Assembly: GCA_046331175.1 (NCBI GenBank)
Contig: JAXLRI010000003.1
Coordinates: 310,001 to 374,000 of the forward strand
DNA: 64,000 bases
Source of the DNA: JAWKIW01 sp046331175
GTDB taxonomy: Bacteria > Actinomycetota > Acidimicrobiia > Acidimicrobiales > Acidimicrobilacustridaceae
Reading direction: 5' to 3'
Shown: in pieces, positions 1-8,777 of the stretch
Layout of the letters: each line of letters begins with the position of its first letter
How positions within the stretch are numbered: the first letter of the stretch is position 1
Translations under genes and position numbers: made by a program
Notes under the pieces: generated by a model
Database searches by the model: none
What the model saw: the letters and a program-made list of their open reading frames with translations, nothing else
What the model was told of the DNA's origin: nothing

Positions 1-3000
1 AGGTGGTCGAACGTGACCGGGACGGCGAGGTCGACCTTGAGCCAGTGGCCCTCCTGCTTGTCGTAGATGGAGGTCCACGCGGTGTTGGGGTCGCCGTCGA
101 AGGCGGCGCTGGCCCGCTGCCCGAGGTCGCTCGGCAGGTGCGCCGACGAGGTGGCCGTCACGCCTCCCTCCGTGGCGTCGGGCAGGCCGAGCAGCCGGTC
201 GACGGTGGTCTCGGTGGCCCACGACGACAGGCGGGCGGTGCCGCCGAGGCCGAAGGCGCGGGCGGTGGGGGTGGACAGCTGGCGGACGATCGCCGGCTCC
301 TCGTCGGAGCGCACCGGTTCGGCGGGGTTCGAGCGCAGCCGGGTGAACAGGTAGGTGAGCCGGTGGTCGGTGGACGAGCTGCCGGCCCGGTCGAGCAGGT
401 CGGTGGGCGGTCGCACCACCTCGGTGGTGGACACGCCGGGGATGCGGACCTCGGCGAAGCCCACGCCGCTCAGCCCGTCGTAGCGAGGCCGCTTGCCGAC
501 GTCGTCGCCGGTGATCTCGATCTCGAGGTGGTCGAAGGTCCGGCTCGGGAAGGTGACGGTCTGGCCCGGTTCGACCCGCGACTCGAGGCCGAGCTGGGCG
601 TCGGCGGTGGAGGCTCCGGCCGTGCCGTCCTTGCCGAAGTGCAGCTTCACGTCGGTGATCCAGCGGTTGCGCACGTTGGTCAGCGGCTGCAGCAGGCTCA
701 GGTGGTCGGTCGTGACCGGCTGGTCGAGGTCGATGATCAGCCGCTCGCCGATGGGCGAGTCGATGGCGCCGACGCGCCAGGCGGTGCGCGGGTCGCCGTC
801 GAGGGCGTTGGCCGGGCGGTCGTCGGGCGTGTAGGTGATCGGGTTGCCGTAGGCCGTGGCGGTGACCGTGGCCGAACCCTGCTGCTCGGTGACGGTGGCG
901 TCGGACTCGCCGGCCCCGGGGAACACCTCGAGGCGCTGGTCGCCCGGGTCGTAGGTGAGCGGCTTCTCACCCGCCTGCTCGGTGTACCCGGCGTTCTCGC
1001 GCAGTGCGCCCCAGCGCTGGGCCCGCTTGCGGTTGGTGTCGGTGACGAGCAGGTCGGCGTCGCGCTGGTACACGGCGTCGAGGCCGGCCGGGTCCTTGGC
1101 GAACGAGCCGGGGAAGAAGATCGGTTGGGCCGGGTCGACCAGGCCGGCGCCGGCGGCGTCGACGAGGCCCTCGGCGTCGCCGCCCACGAGCAGGGCGTTG
1201 GTGCCGCGCTGGGCGCGCACGATGGGCAGCGCGTCCGCCACGGGGAACGCCGACACCAGGGGCGCGTCGGGGAGCTGCCCGTACGGCCCGAGCTCGAGCT
1301 CGTCGACCATCGGCTGGACGTTGCTGGCGATGTTCGCGGTGGGCTCGGTGAAGGCGGTGGGGGGGTCGAGGCCCGGGGTGCGCCGCAGCAGGTCCCACAC
1401 GTTCTTCGGGCGTGCCGTGCGGTAGCGCTCGAACTGCAGGTCGTTGCGGGCCACGATGTCGCCGACGCCGAGCAGGCGGGCGATGGTGGCGACCTGGGCC
1501 GGTTCGGCCGTGCCCTCCTGGATGCGGCGGTCGAAGGCGTTCAGCAGCGCCGCCGACTGCGGCGATCCCCACTGGAACAGCTCGCGGGCGACGTAGGGGC
1601 GGTCGATGAGCCCCGGGGTGATGGGGTCGACGGTGTTGCCCCACCGGTAGCTCGAGAACTCGATGCCCGGCAGCTCGAGGACGCGCGTGCCGTGGTCGCG
1701 GGCATCGAGCCACGCCGCGGCCTCGGTCCAGTAGTCGGGGAGCTGCTCGTCCCGCTTGAGGTTCTCGGCCACCATCGTGCCGGTCCACATCGCCGGGATG
1801 TTGAGGGCGATCAGGCCGCACGCCACCACGGCGGCGGGCACGGCGAGGCGGGGGAGCCGCCGGCCGATGGCCGCCACGGCCACGCCGAGGAACACGGCGG
1901 TGCCCAGCGCGACGAGGGGCACGGCCCGGGGCGTCGACCGCAGCGACAGGCCCGCGTTGGTCTTGGTGAACGCCTTGAAGAGGCCGCCGATGAACGAGGG
2001 GCCGTCCCACGGGTGGCCGGCCACCGCGACGAGCGTGCCGAAGGCGATGACCGAGATGAAGAAGACCCGGTGGCGCCACCGGACCAGCGCGGCGGTGAGG
2101 AGCGCGGCGGTGGGCAGGGCGAAGCTCAGGGCCAGCAGCGCGGGGTTGGTGGTGTAGTCGACCGAGGGCTCGATCCACGGTCCGAGCTTGTCGTTGCCGT
2201 AGAAGAACCAGTAGCCGAGCCCGCGCAGCACCTCCGGGGCGCTGGAGGACTGGGCCACGGCCCGGTAGGTCTCGGTGTAGCGGATGACCGGCAGGCCGTA
2301 GCGGCCCTCGGCCCACAGCCCGGCGATCCACCACAGGGAGGTGACGAGCGTGAGCAGGGCGATCCGCCCGACCACCGCCAGCGCCTGGCGCGGGGTGGCC
2401 TCCTTGTCGATGAGCACGGCGTGCAGGAACCACAGCAGCGGCCCGATGCCGACCATGATCAAGGCGGTGGCGTTGATGCCGCCGACGGCGAGGACCACGA
2501 GCGCGAAGGCAGACGGGTACCACCAGCCCCCCTTCCGCAGGGCGTTGGCGCCCAGCGCGATGAGCCACGGCAGCGCGACCCAGGGCAGCAGGATGACCGA
2601 GATGCGCGCCGAGTAGTCGAGCAGGTACGGGCTCAGCATGTAGGCGAGCGAGGCGACGAGGATGGCACCGCTGCGGTCGGCCGTGCCGCCGAAGTCGAGC
2701 GTGCGCAGCAGGTACCGCACGCCCCACGCGGCCAGCACCATCAGGGTGCCGAGCCAGAGCCGCTGGGCGACCCAGTCGGGCACCCCGAGCAGGTCGAACA
2801 GCAGGTAGAAGGGCCCCATCGGGAACAGGTAGCCGATGTTCTGGTGGGTGACCGTGCCCATGCCGATCTGGGAGTCCCAGGCGAAGGGGGCGTCGGCCAG
2901 GAGCTTGGCCGGGTCGAGGTAGAGGTACGTCTTGGTGTCGGCGCCCACCTCGCCGGGCTTGGTCAGCAGCAGCGGCACGTAGGCGACCAGCGCCGGGACG

Positions 3001-3083
3001 ACGAGCGCGAGCCAGTCGCCGAGCGGGCGCCGCGGCCGGGCCGACGACCGGCCGGTCGCGGCCGGCGTGACCGCCACCGTCAC
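1..3083 (-). CDS. AftD-like alpha-(1->3)-arabinofuranosyltransferase (DUF3367), 3' end outside window
   Basis: This is a large membrane protein with about 1027 codons inside the window; its C-terminus lies beyond position 1. After a short basic N-terminus comes a first membrane segment (about residues 24-40), then the acidic loop GADTK (Asp49) typical of GT-C enzymes. Many hydrophobic segments follow, including LLRTLDFGG and SAYMLSPYLLDYSARIS-like stretches. Two discoidin-like (F5/8 type C) modules follow, marked by ALDGDPRTAW near residue 758 and AFDGDPNTAW near residue 996. This order matches mycobacterial AftD, which adds arabinofuranose to envelope arabinan from decaprenyl-phospho-arabinose. 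Substrate in this organism is inferred. The GTG start at 3083 overlaps the stop of the upstream glycosyltransferase (GTGA), so the two are probably co-translated. Confidence 0.88.
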   Translation of the reverse strand, partial: MTVAVTPAATGRSSARPRRPLGDWLALVVPALVAYVPLLLTKPGEVGADTKTYLYLDPAKLLADAPFAWDSQIGMGTVTHQNIGYLFPMGPFYLLFDLLGVPDWVAQRLWLGTLMVLAAWGVRYLLRTLDFGGTADRSGAILVASLAYMLSPYLLDYSARISVILLPWVALPWLIALGANALRKGGWWYPSAFALVVLAVGGINATALIMVGIGPLLWFLHAVLIDKEATPRQALAVVGRIALLTLVTSLWWIAGLWAEGRYGLPVIRYTETYRAVAQSSSAPEVLRGLGYWFFYGNDKLGPWIEPSVDYTTNPALLALSFALPTAALLTAALVRWRHRVFFISVIAFGTLVAVAGHPWDGPSFIGGLFKAFTKTNAGLSLRSTPRAVPLVALGTAVFLGVAVAAIGRRLPRLAVPAAVVACGLIALNIPAMWTGTMVAENLKRDEQLPDYWTEAAAWLDARDHGTRVLELPGIEFSSYRWGNTVDPITPGLIDRPYVARELFQWGSPQSAALLNAFDRRIQEGTAEPAQVATIARLLGVGDIVARNDLQFERYRTARPKNVWDLLRRTPGLDPPTAFTEPTANIASNVQPMVDELELGPYGQLPDAPLVSAFPVADALPIVRAQRGTNALLVGGDAEGLVDAAGAGLVDPAQPIFFPGSFAKDPAGLDAVYQRDADLLVTDTNRKRAQRWGALRENAGYTEQAGEKPLTYDPGDQRLEVFPGAGESDATVTEQQGSATVTATAYGNPITYTPDDRPANALDGDPRTAWRVGAIDSPIGERLIIDLDQPVTTDHLSLLQPLTNVRNRWITDVKLHFGKDGTAGASTADAQLGLESRVEPGQTVTFPSRTFDHLEIEITGDDVGKRPRYDGLSGVGFAEVRIPGVSTTEVVRPPTDLLDRAGSSSTDHRLTYLFTRLRSNPAEPVRSDEEPAIVRQLSTPTARAFGLGGTARLSSWATETTVDRLLGLPDATEGGVTATSSAHLPSDLGQRASAAFDGDPNTAWTSIYDKQEGHWLKVDLAVPVTFDH

Positions 3084-4243
3084 GGGCGGCCGGCGGCGAC
3101 GCGACGACGCTTGGCGTCGTCGGCCAGCGGGAGGAACGTGTTCAGCGCGCACGTCTCCCAGCGGAGGTCGACCGAGTGCTTCCGGGCGCCCTCGGACAGC
3201 CGCTCGCGCAGCTCGGCGTCGCGCAGGACGGCGTCGAGGTTGGCGACGAGCTCGCGGCTGTCGGCGCCGAGCAGCCCGCTCTCGCCCTCGACGACCGAGT
3301 CGACGTGGCCGGCGATGCGGGTGGCGACCGCCGGCGTGCCGCAGGCGGCGGCCTCCGACACGGTCAGGCCCCAGCCCTCGGCGATGCTCGCCGAGGCGAC
3401 CACCCACGCCCGCCGGTAGAGCGCGAGCAGCTCGTCGTCGGACACCCGGCCGGCCAGCCGGATCCACGACTCGGCCCCGAGCTCGCGGACCTGCGCCTGG
3501 AGCTTGGGCTTCTCGTAGCCGTCGCCGCAGATGACGAGCTCGACGTCGGGGTGGGTCCGGCGGACCTCGTCGACCACGCGGATCAGCTCGTCGAAGCGCT
3601 TGGGCGGCATCAGTCGGCCCACGGCCAGGATGAGCGGGGTGGGCGACTTCTCACCGCCGGGTTGGAACCGCTCGTCGACGCCGGGGGGCACGACGCTGAT
3701 CTGGCGGGCCGGGATGCCGAGCAGCTCGACGATCTCGGTCTTGGACGAGGTGGAGGGGGTGACGATCGGGGTGCGCCGGTAGAACGGCGGCGCCAGCGTC
3801 CCCTCGAGGGCCCGGCCGAAGCGGGCGAGGCGGTTGGTGAGGACCATGTCCCACATCTGGTGGTGCACGTGGTGGATCATGACCGCCCGCGGGCCCCGCC
3901 ACCAGAGCGGGCTGAGGAACGGCACGCCGTTCCAGATCTCGAGGATGCCGTCGCGGGGGCCGTGCCAGGCGAGGATCTCCGACGCGATGGCGTGCGGGAA
4001 CACGAGGTGGCGACCCGAGCGGCGGATCACGCGGTAGCCGTCGCGACGGGCCTCGTGGGGCTGGCCCTGGGCGTGGGACGTGCGCATGGTGACGTCGAGG
4101 CCGGCCTCGGCCCAGACCCGGGCGACCATGGCAGCGTGCAGCTCGGACCCACCGGCCTCGGGGTCGTCGAAGTCGCGCCAGGCCAGCAGGTGGACCCGCC
4201 GCAGGCCGGCGTCGCCGGCGATCTCGGCGAGGTCTCGGTGCAC
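3080..4243 (-). CDS. Glycosyltransferase family 4 (GT-B fold)
   Basis: A 387-residue cytoplasmic glycosyltransferase. The N-terminal Rossmann half begins VHLLAWRDFDDPEAGGSE (residues 17-34), where the GG loop contacts the sugar nucleotide in GT4 enzymes. The donor-binding half starts near residue 203 (LILAVGRLMPPKRFDEL). It carries the EX7E pair Glu289/Glu297 in AEGWGLTVSEA, the usual nucleotide-sugar binding signature. No membrane segment is seen. It starts at GTG 4243 and ends in a 4-bp overlap with the AftD-like gene, so both probably work on the same envelope glycan; the sugar added cannot be read from the sequence. A leader of about 120 nt with a strong hairpin precedes it. Confidence 0.9.
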   Translation of the reverse strand: MHRDLAEIAGDAGLRRVHLLAWRDFDDPEAGGSELHAAMVARVWAEAGLDVTMRTSHAQGQPHEARRDGYRVIRRSGRHLVFPHAIASEILAWHGPRDGILEIWNGVPFLSPLWWRGPRAVMIHHVHHQMWDMVLTNRLARFGRALEGTLAPPFYRRTPIVTPSTSSKTEIVELLGIPARQISVVPPGVDERFQPGGEKSPTPLILAVGRLMPPKRFDELIRVVDEVRRTHPDVELVICGDGYEKPKLQAQVRELGAESWIRLAGRVSDDELLALYRRAWVVASASIAEGWGLTVSEAAACGTPAVATRIAGHVDSVVEGESGLLGADSRELVANLDAVLRDAELRERLSEGARKHSVDLRWETCALNTFLPLADDAKRRRVAAGRP

Positions 4244-4309
4244 GGGCGTGCTCGGCGTCGCGCTGATCGGCTCTCCCCCGGATCCGGCCCGGCGGTGGCC
4301 GCGGCCCTC

Positions 4310-4340
4310 GGCATGGGTCGATCCGGCACCGACCCATGCC
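4310..4340 (-). promoter_or_regulatory. Perfect 11-bp hairpin in the leader of the glycosyltransferase operon
   Basis: Arms 4310-4320 and 4330-4340 (GGCATGGGTCG and its complement) are separated by 9 nt. It lies between the lipase stop and the GT4 start on the same strand. It may end lipase transcription or shape the leader of the next operon. There is no U-tract, so a simple intrinsic terminator is not proven. Confidence 0.5.
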
Positions 4341-4368
4341 CGGGCACCCCGCCGACCCGAGCAAGGGC

Positions 4369-4374
4369 ATCGTA
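4369..4374 (-). promoter_or_regulatory. Candidate -10 box TACGAT for the GT4-AftD operon
   Basis: On the minus strand TACGAT lies about 126 nt upstream of the GTG at 4243. If used, the transcript would carry the hairpin at 4310-4340 in its leader. Judged by motif only. Confidence 0.3.
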
Positions 4375-4435
4375 GTGGAGCGAGGCGGTGGCGCGCAGCA
4401 CCGCCGGGGCGGCCGTGGACGCGGTCGGGGCGCCC

Positions 4436-5620
4436 TCAGCAGCTGGACGGCGGGGTGTCGCCGAGGAGCCGGCCGCGGAGCCAGGGGAGCAGCACGTCGT
4501 CGCTCAGCACGCCGTGGTCCTGGCCCGGGCGCACCAGGTAGGACACCGGCACGCCCGCCGCGCACCAGGCCCGCACCAGGGCGGCGGTGTCGGCCGGATC
4601 GACGATGGAGTCCTTGTCGCCCTGGACGACCAGGGCCGGGACCGACAGGCCCTGGGCCCCGGCCCGGTTCTCCTCGAAGCGCTGCGCGAAGGCGGGGACG
4701 GTGCGGGGCGGGCGGACGAGCTGGTCGGCGATGGGCTTGGCGAAGGCCTGGTTGACCTCGCCGATGCACTGGCGCTCGAGCTCGTCGGTCGCCGCCAGCG
4801 CGGACGGGGTGAGCACCTCGCCGGGCTGGAGGTCGGGGTAGGCGTGGGCGAAGCCGACGACGGCGGTGACGAGCACGCCGAACTGCTCGGGCCACGCTTC
4901 GGACCGGGCGACGAAGTGGTCGACGTTGCTGACCGGCGCGGCCACCGCCACCCCCTTCACCTGCAGCTCGGGGGCGTACGTGGGCGCCAGCTCGCCGGCG
5001 AAGGCGGCGGCGTGGCCGCCCTGGGAGAAGCCCCACAGGACCACCGGGGAGGTGGCCCGCACCCCGGAGCCCTTCACCTGGGCGGCGGCGCGGGCCGCGT
5101 CGAGCATCGAGTGCCCCTCGCTCGCGCCGACGAGGTACGGATGGGGACCGTCGGCGGCCAGGCCCTCGTAGTCGGGGGCCACCACGGCATAGCCCTCCTT
5201 CACGAAGGCGTCGACGAGCGGGATGGTGGCCGCCCCCTGCGCCGACGGGGCGCACACGTCGGCGCTGCCCTTGGTCGGGTGGCCCCACACGATCAGGGGG
5301 AAGCCGTCCGGCGGCGGCTCCTTCATGGGCACCACGAGCATCGCCCGCTGGGCGGTCGGCCCGGCGGCGCCGTCGCTGCGGTAGTCGACCGTCCAGGCTC
5401 GGGCCCCGGTGGGTGGGGCCGCCTCGTAGCTGGCCAGGACCTGGCCGGCCGGGCCGGATCCGGTGAGGGGGCCGGCCAGGGCCGGCACCGTGGGGGTGGG
5501 GTCGGTGGGCACCGAGGCGGCGCGGTCGTCACCGGTGGCGCACGCGCCGGCGCTGACCAGCGCGGTCGCCGCCAGCACCACGCCGGCGATCCGGCGCCGG
5601 GTGGTCCCTGACCCCTGCAC
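4436..5620 (-). CDS. Secretory lipase-type alpha/beta-hydrolase lipoprotein
   Basis: A 394-residue protein with a lipoprotein signal peptide: RRR, a hydrophobic core, then SAGAC with Cys27 as the predicted lipidated residue. It should be anchored on the outer face of the membrane. The alpha/beta-hydrolase fold is shown by the nucleophile elbow GFSQG (Ser199). A likely acid is in VQGDKDSIVDP and a likely catalytic histidine in RPGQDHGVL near the C-terminus. The sequence VAPDYEGLAADGPHPYLVG before the elbow resembles the secretory lipase (LIP, PF03583) family. It probably cleaves esters of lipids or small acyl groups; the natural substrate is unknown. It starts at GTG 5620 and lies divergent from the GT-C gene at 5770. 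Confidence 0.85.
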   Translation of the reverse strand: MQGSGTTRRRIAGVVLAATALVSAGACATGDDRAASVPTDPTPTVPALAGPLTGSGPAGQVLASYEAAPPTGARAWTVDYRSDGAAGPTAQRAMLVVPMKEPPPDGFPLIVWGHPTKGSADVCAPSAQGAATIPLVDAFVKEGYAVVAPDYEGLAADGPHPYLVGASEGHSMLDAARAAAQVKGSGVRATSPVVLWGFSQGGHAAAFAGELAPTYAPELQVKGVAVAAPVSNVDHFVARSEAWPEQFGVLVTAVVGFAHAYPDLQPGEVLTPSALAATDELERQCIGEVNQAFAKPIADQLVRPPRTVPAFAQRFEENRAGAQGLSVPALVVQGDKDSIVDPADTAALVRAWCAAGVPVSYLVRPGQDHGVLSDDVLLPWLRGRLLGDTPPSSC

Positions 5621-5756
5621 GGCGCCCTGTTGTACTCGTCGCGCGCCCCGGCTGCGCCCGCGACCCCGTCGCGCCCGCCACCCGGGCGCCGGCGCGTGGG
5701 CGGGGCCCGCTCGTCTCGGGGCCCTCCCGTGCGCGTCCGGGCCCGGGGACGACCAC

Positions 5757-5762
5757 TACGCT
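5757..5762 (+). promoter_or_regulatory. -10 box TACGCT, probable leaderless start for 5770
   Basis: TACGCT ends 7 nt before the GTG at 5770, which leaves no space for a ribosome binding site. Confidence 0.55.
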
Positions 5763-5769
5763 CGCCGGC

Positions 5770-7155
5770 GTGCTCGGACGGCTCCGCGACTTCCGTGTGC
5801 AGCTGGCGCTCGTGGTCGTCGGGGCCCTGGTGCTGCGCTTCCTTGTCGTCTGGCTGTGGTCGGGCTCGGCCGAGCCCAAGGGCGACGAGGCCTTCTACTG
5901 GCGCCAGGCGCAGTACCTGTCGCAGGGCTCGGGCTTCGTCTTCCGCAACAGCTACGGCGAGCTGTTCCTGACCGCGCAGCACCCGCCGCTGTACTCGGCC
6001 GTCCTCGGCGTCGCCGCGCTGCTGCGCCTGCCCGACGACGTGCACCTCCACCTGCGCATCGTCAGCGCCGGCCTGGGCGGGCTGACGGTGGCCATGGTGG
6101 GGCTGGCCGGCCGGCGGGTCGCCGGGCCGCGGGCCGGGATCATCGCGGCCGTGGCGGCGGCGCTGTACGCCAACCTGTGGCTCAACGAGGTGAAGCTGAC
6201 CGCCGAGGCGATCTTCGCCCCCATGATCGCCCTCGTCGTGCTCGCCTCCTACCGGTTCGTCCAGCGTCGCGGGCTGCTCGACGCCGCGCTGCTCGGGGCG
6301 GCGATCTCGCTGGCCGCCCTGGCCCGGGCCGAGGCGCTGTTCCTGTTCGCCCTCCTGGCCCTGCCCCTGGTGGTGCGGGTGCGCGGCGAGGCCCTGGGCA
6401 CGCGGGTGAAGCAGCTGGCGGTGATCGGTGGCGTCGGCCTCGTCGTGGTGGCGCCGTGGGTGGCCCGCAACCTTGTCACCTTCACCAACCCCACGACCGT
6501 CTCGAGCGGGGCCGGGTTCGTCCTGGAGATCTCCAACTGCGACCAGACCTACGGGTTGGCGCCACCGATGGAGTCGCCCGGCGTGCCCCGCGCCGACGCC
6601 ACCGACGACCAGTACCTCGGGTACTGGACCCGCGACTGCGACCGGTCCGACCGGACCGTGCACGCCGACGCCCCGGCGTGGCCGACCGGCGACGAGACCG
6701 TGGTCGAGCAGTGGAAGCGCCAGATCGGCCTCGACTACATGCGCAGCCACAAGTCGCGGCTGCCGGTCGTGGTCGCCGCCCGCGTGGGGCGGATCTGGGA
6801 CGTCTGGCGGCCCGGGCAGAGCTACGACTTCAATGTCTTCTTCGAGAGCCGGCCCCCCTGGGGGGTGCGCGCCGGCATGGCGCAGTACTACCTGATGCTC
6901 CCGCTCTCGATCGCCGCCCTCGTCGTGCTCTGGAAGCGGAAGGTCACCATCATCCCGTTCGTCGCCCTCGCCCTCAGCGCCACGCTCACCGCGGCGGTGA
7001 GCTTCGGCATCACCCGCTATCGGGTGGGCGCCGACGTCGGGCTCTGCGTGCTGACCGGCGTGGCGATCGACGCCGCCTGGCGTCGGTGGGGTCCCGGCCG
7101 GCGGCCGAGCGCGGCCGCCGCCCCCGCCACCGACGACGCGGTGGTGCCGGCGTGA
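5770..7155 (+). CDS. GT-C membrane glycosyltransferase (family 39/ArnT-like), paralogue 1
   Basis: A 461-residue protein with about ten hydrophobic segments. The first periplasmic loop has the metal- and donor-binding acidic pair Asp39-Glu40 (PKGDEAFYW), and HPPLYSA follows at about residues 71-77, as in PMT/ArnT-type enzymes that use polyprenyl-phosphate sugars on the outer face of the membrane. A central loop carries SNCDQTY and the last helix follows GITRYRVGADV. Both marks recur in the genes at 7187 and 12810, so the three are paralogues. The product is probably a sugar transferred to a lipid or polysaccharide acceptor. It is 31 nt ahead of the next paralogue and likely forms an operon running to 11461. 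Confidence 0.85.
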   Translation: MLGRLRDFRVQLALVVVGALVLRFLVVWLWSGSAEPKGDEAFYWRQAQYLSQGSGFVFRNSYGELFLTAQHPPLYSAVLGVAALLRLPDDVHLHLRIVSAGLGGLTVAMVGLAGRRVAGPRAGIIAAVAAALYANLWLNEVKLTAEAIFAPMIALVVLASYRFVQRRGLLDAALLGAAISLAALARAEALFLFALLALPLVVRVRGEALGTRVKQLAVIGGVGLVVVAPWVARNLVTFTNPTTVSSGAGFVLEISNCDQTYGLAPPMESPGVPRADATDDQYLGYWTRDCDRSDRTVHADAPAWPTGDETVVEQWKRQIGLDYMRSHKSRLPVVVAARVGRIWDVWRPGQSYDFNVFFESRPPWGVRAGMAQYYLMLPLSIAALVVLWKRKVTIIPFVALALSATLTAAVSFGITRYRVGADVGLCVLTGVAIDAAWRRWGPGRRPSAAAAPATDDAVVPA

Positions 7156-7186
7156 CCCGATCCGTCGAGCCGAGCCGAGGCCACCG

Positions 7187-8743
7187 ATGACGGCCGTGGC
7201 GGACGCGCCGGGTGGCCCCACGTCGCCGGCCGCCGGGGGCGGCGGCTGGCTGCGCGCCCACTGGTACGGCGTGGGGGTCGGCGTCGCCGCCGCCATCGGC
7301 GCCGTGATCCGGTTCGTCAACGTCCTCGTCTGGTACCCCACGTGCGACCTCGACATCGTCAAGGCGGTCGAGGACAAGGTCCCCTACGTCTCGGTCGACG
7401 GGTCGTGCTTCCGGATCTGGGGCGACTCGGCCTACTACTACTTGCAGGGCCGGTTGATGGCCCGGGGCCACCTCTACGTCGACAGCGCCACCTGGTACCG
7501 CACCGGTGGCACGACCTACGTCGACAGCGCCGGTGATCCACCGCTGTACTCGCTCTTCCTCGGCATCATCTCCAAGCTCGGCATCACCACCGGCACCGGT
7601 CAGCGGTTGGCCACGTCGGTGGTGGGGATCATCGCCGTGGTGCTCATCGCCATGGTCGCCCGCCGGGTCTTCGGGCGGCGGGCCGGGGTGGTGGCGGCGG
7701 TGCTCGCCGCCGTCTACCCGCTCCTGTGGATCAACGACGGGATGCTCCTCTCCGAGGGCATCTACGTCGCGCTGATCGCCCTGGTGCTGCTGGCCGCCTA
7801 CCGGCTGTGGGAGCGCCCGGGGTGGGCCAACGCCGCCTTGCTCGGCGGGGCGATCGGCCTGTCGGCGCTCACGCGCGGCGAGGGCCTCCTGATCTTCGGC
7901 TTCCTGGTGATCCCCCTGGTGTGGGGCCTCCGCGAGCTCACGCTCGGACGGCGGGCGCTGCTCGCCCTCGTCACCTGGGTGGTCGGCGGCCTGCTGCTCG
8001 TGCCATGGGTGGCGTTCAACATGAGCCGGTTCGAGGAGCCGGTCTTCATGACCTCCCAGACGGGCGCCGTGCTCTCGGCGGCCAACTGCGACACCACGTT
8101 CTACGGCGACTACATCGGGTACTACGCCAACTGCTACGACGAGTACGTGGCTGCCGGGCGGGCGCAGTGGCCCGACGTCGACGGCCTCGACGAGTCCCAG
8201 CGCGACAAGTACTCCCGCGACGCGGCGATCGCCTACATCAAGGACAACAAGGGCCGGCTCCCGGTCGTGGCGGTGGCCCGCATCGCCCGGATGTTCGACC
8301 TGTACAACCCCGAGCTGTTCGACTCGCGCGACTGGTGCTCGCCCGAGCTGGGGTGCCACCAGGAGCTGCTCGGCCAGAACGTCCGGCTCAACTGGATGGT
8401 CGAGGGGCGCGGGATCTGGGCCTCCCGCGTGGGCTTCGTCATGTACTTCGCCCTGCTCGTGCTGGCGGTGCCCGGCGGGGTGGTCCTGTACCGCCGGCGG
8501 GTGCCCATCAGCCCGCTGCTCGCCATGCCGATCCTGATCACCGTCACCTCGGCGTTCACGTTCGGCATCACCCGCTATCGGGTGCCGGTCGACGTCACGC
8601 TGGTCGTGCTGGCGGCCGTCACCATCGATCGCCTGATCCGGCTCCGCTGGCCCACCTCCGACGACGGTACGATCAGCCGACTGCGGGGCCGGCGCACCGA
8701 GCCCGATCCCGCCGACGTCGAGCCGGTCACGGCCGACGCCTGA
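7187..8743 (+). CDS. GT-C membrane glycosyltransferase, paralogue 2
   Basis: A 518-residue multi-pass protein. A short cytoplasmic N-terminus is followed by a helix (residues 27-48), then a long loop with the acidic site WGDSAYYY (Asp80) and GDPPLYS (Asp117). The loop holding ANCDTTFYG and the C-terminal GITRYRVPVDV match the neighbouring paralogue. The loops contain several Cys (for example CDLDI, GSC, DWCSPELGC) that could form disulfides outside the cell. Expected role is transfer of a sugar from a polyprenyl-phosphate donor; donor and acceptor are unknown. ATG start at 7187, within the 5770-11461 operon. Confidence 0.85.
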   Translation: MTAVADAPGGPTSPAAGGGGWLRAHWYGVGVGVAAAIGAVIRFVNVLVWYPTCDLDIVKAVEDKVPYVSVDGSCFRIWGDSAYYYLQGRLMARGHLYVDSATWYRTGGTTYVDSAGDPPLYSLFLGIISKLGITTGTGQRLATSVVGIIAVVLIAMVARRVFGRRAGVVAAVLAAVYPLLWINDGMLLSEGIYVALIALVLLAAYRLWERPGWANAALLGGAIGLSALTRGEGLLIFGFLVIPLVWGLRELTLGRRALLALVTWVVGGLLLVPWVAFNMSRFEEPVFMTSQTGAVLSAANCDTTFYGDYIGYYANCYDEYVAAGRAQWPDVDGLDESQRDKYSRDAAIAYIKDNKGRLPVVAVARIARMFDLYNPELFDSRDWCSPELGCHQELLGQNVRLNWMVEGRGIWASRVGFVMYFALLVLAVPGGVVLYRRRVPISPLLAMPILITVTSAFTFGITRYRVPVDVTLVVLAAVTIDRLIRLRWPTSDDGTISRLRGRRTEPDPADVEPVTADA

Positions 8744-8777
8744 CCCGACGAGCGGTCCCCCTGGTCCCGTTGCACCC

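Noticed and set aside
3..3419. 1138-residue plus-strand open frame opposite the AftD-like gene
   Set aside because: Its translation is Gly/Val/Arg/Glu-rich without domains. The minus strand reads clear membrane helices and discoidin-like motifs, and the frame is the codon-aligned complement expected at 72% GC.
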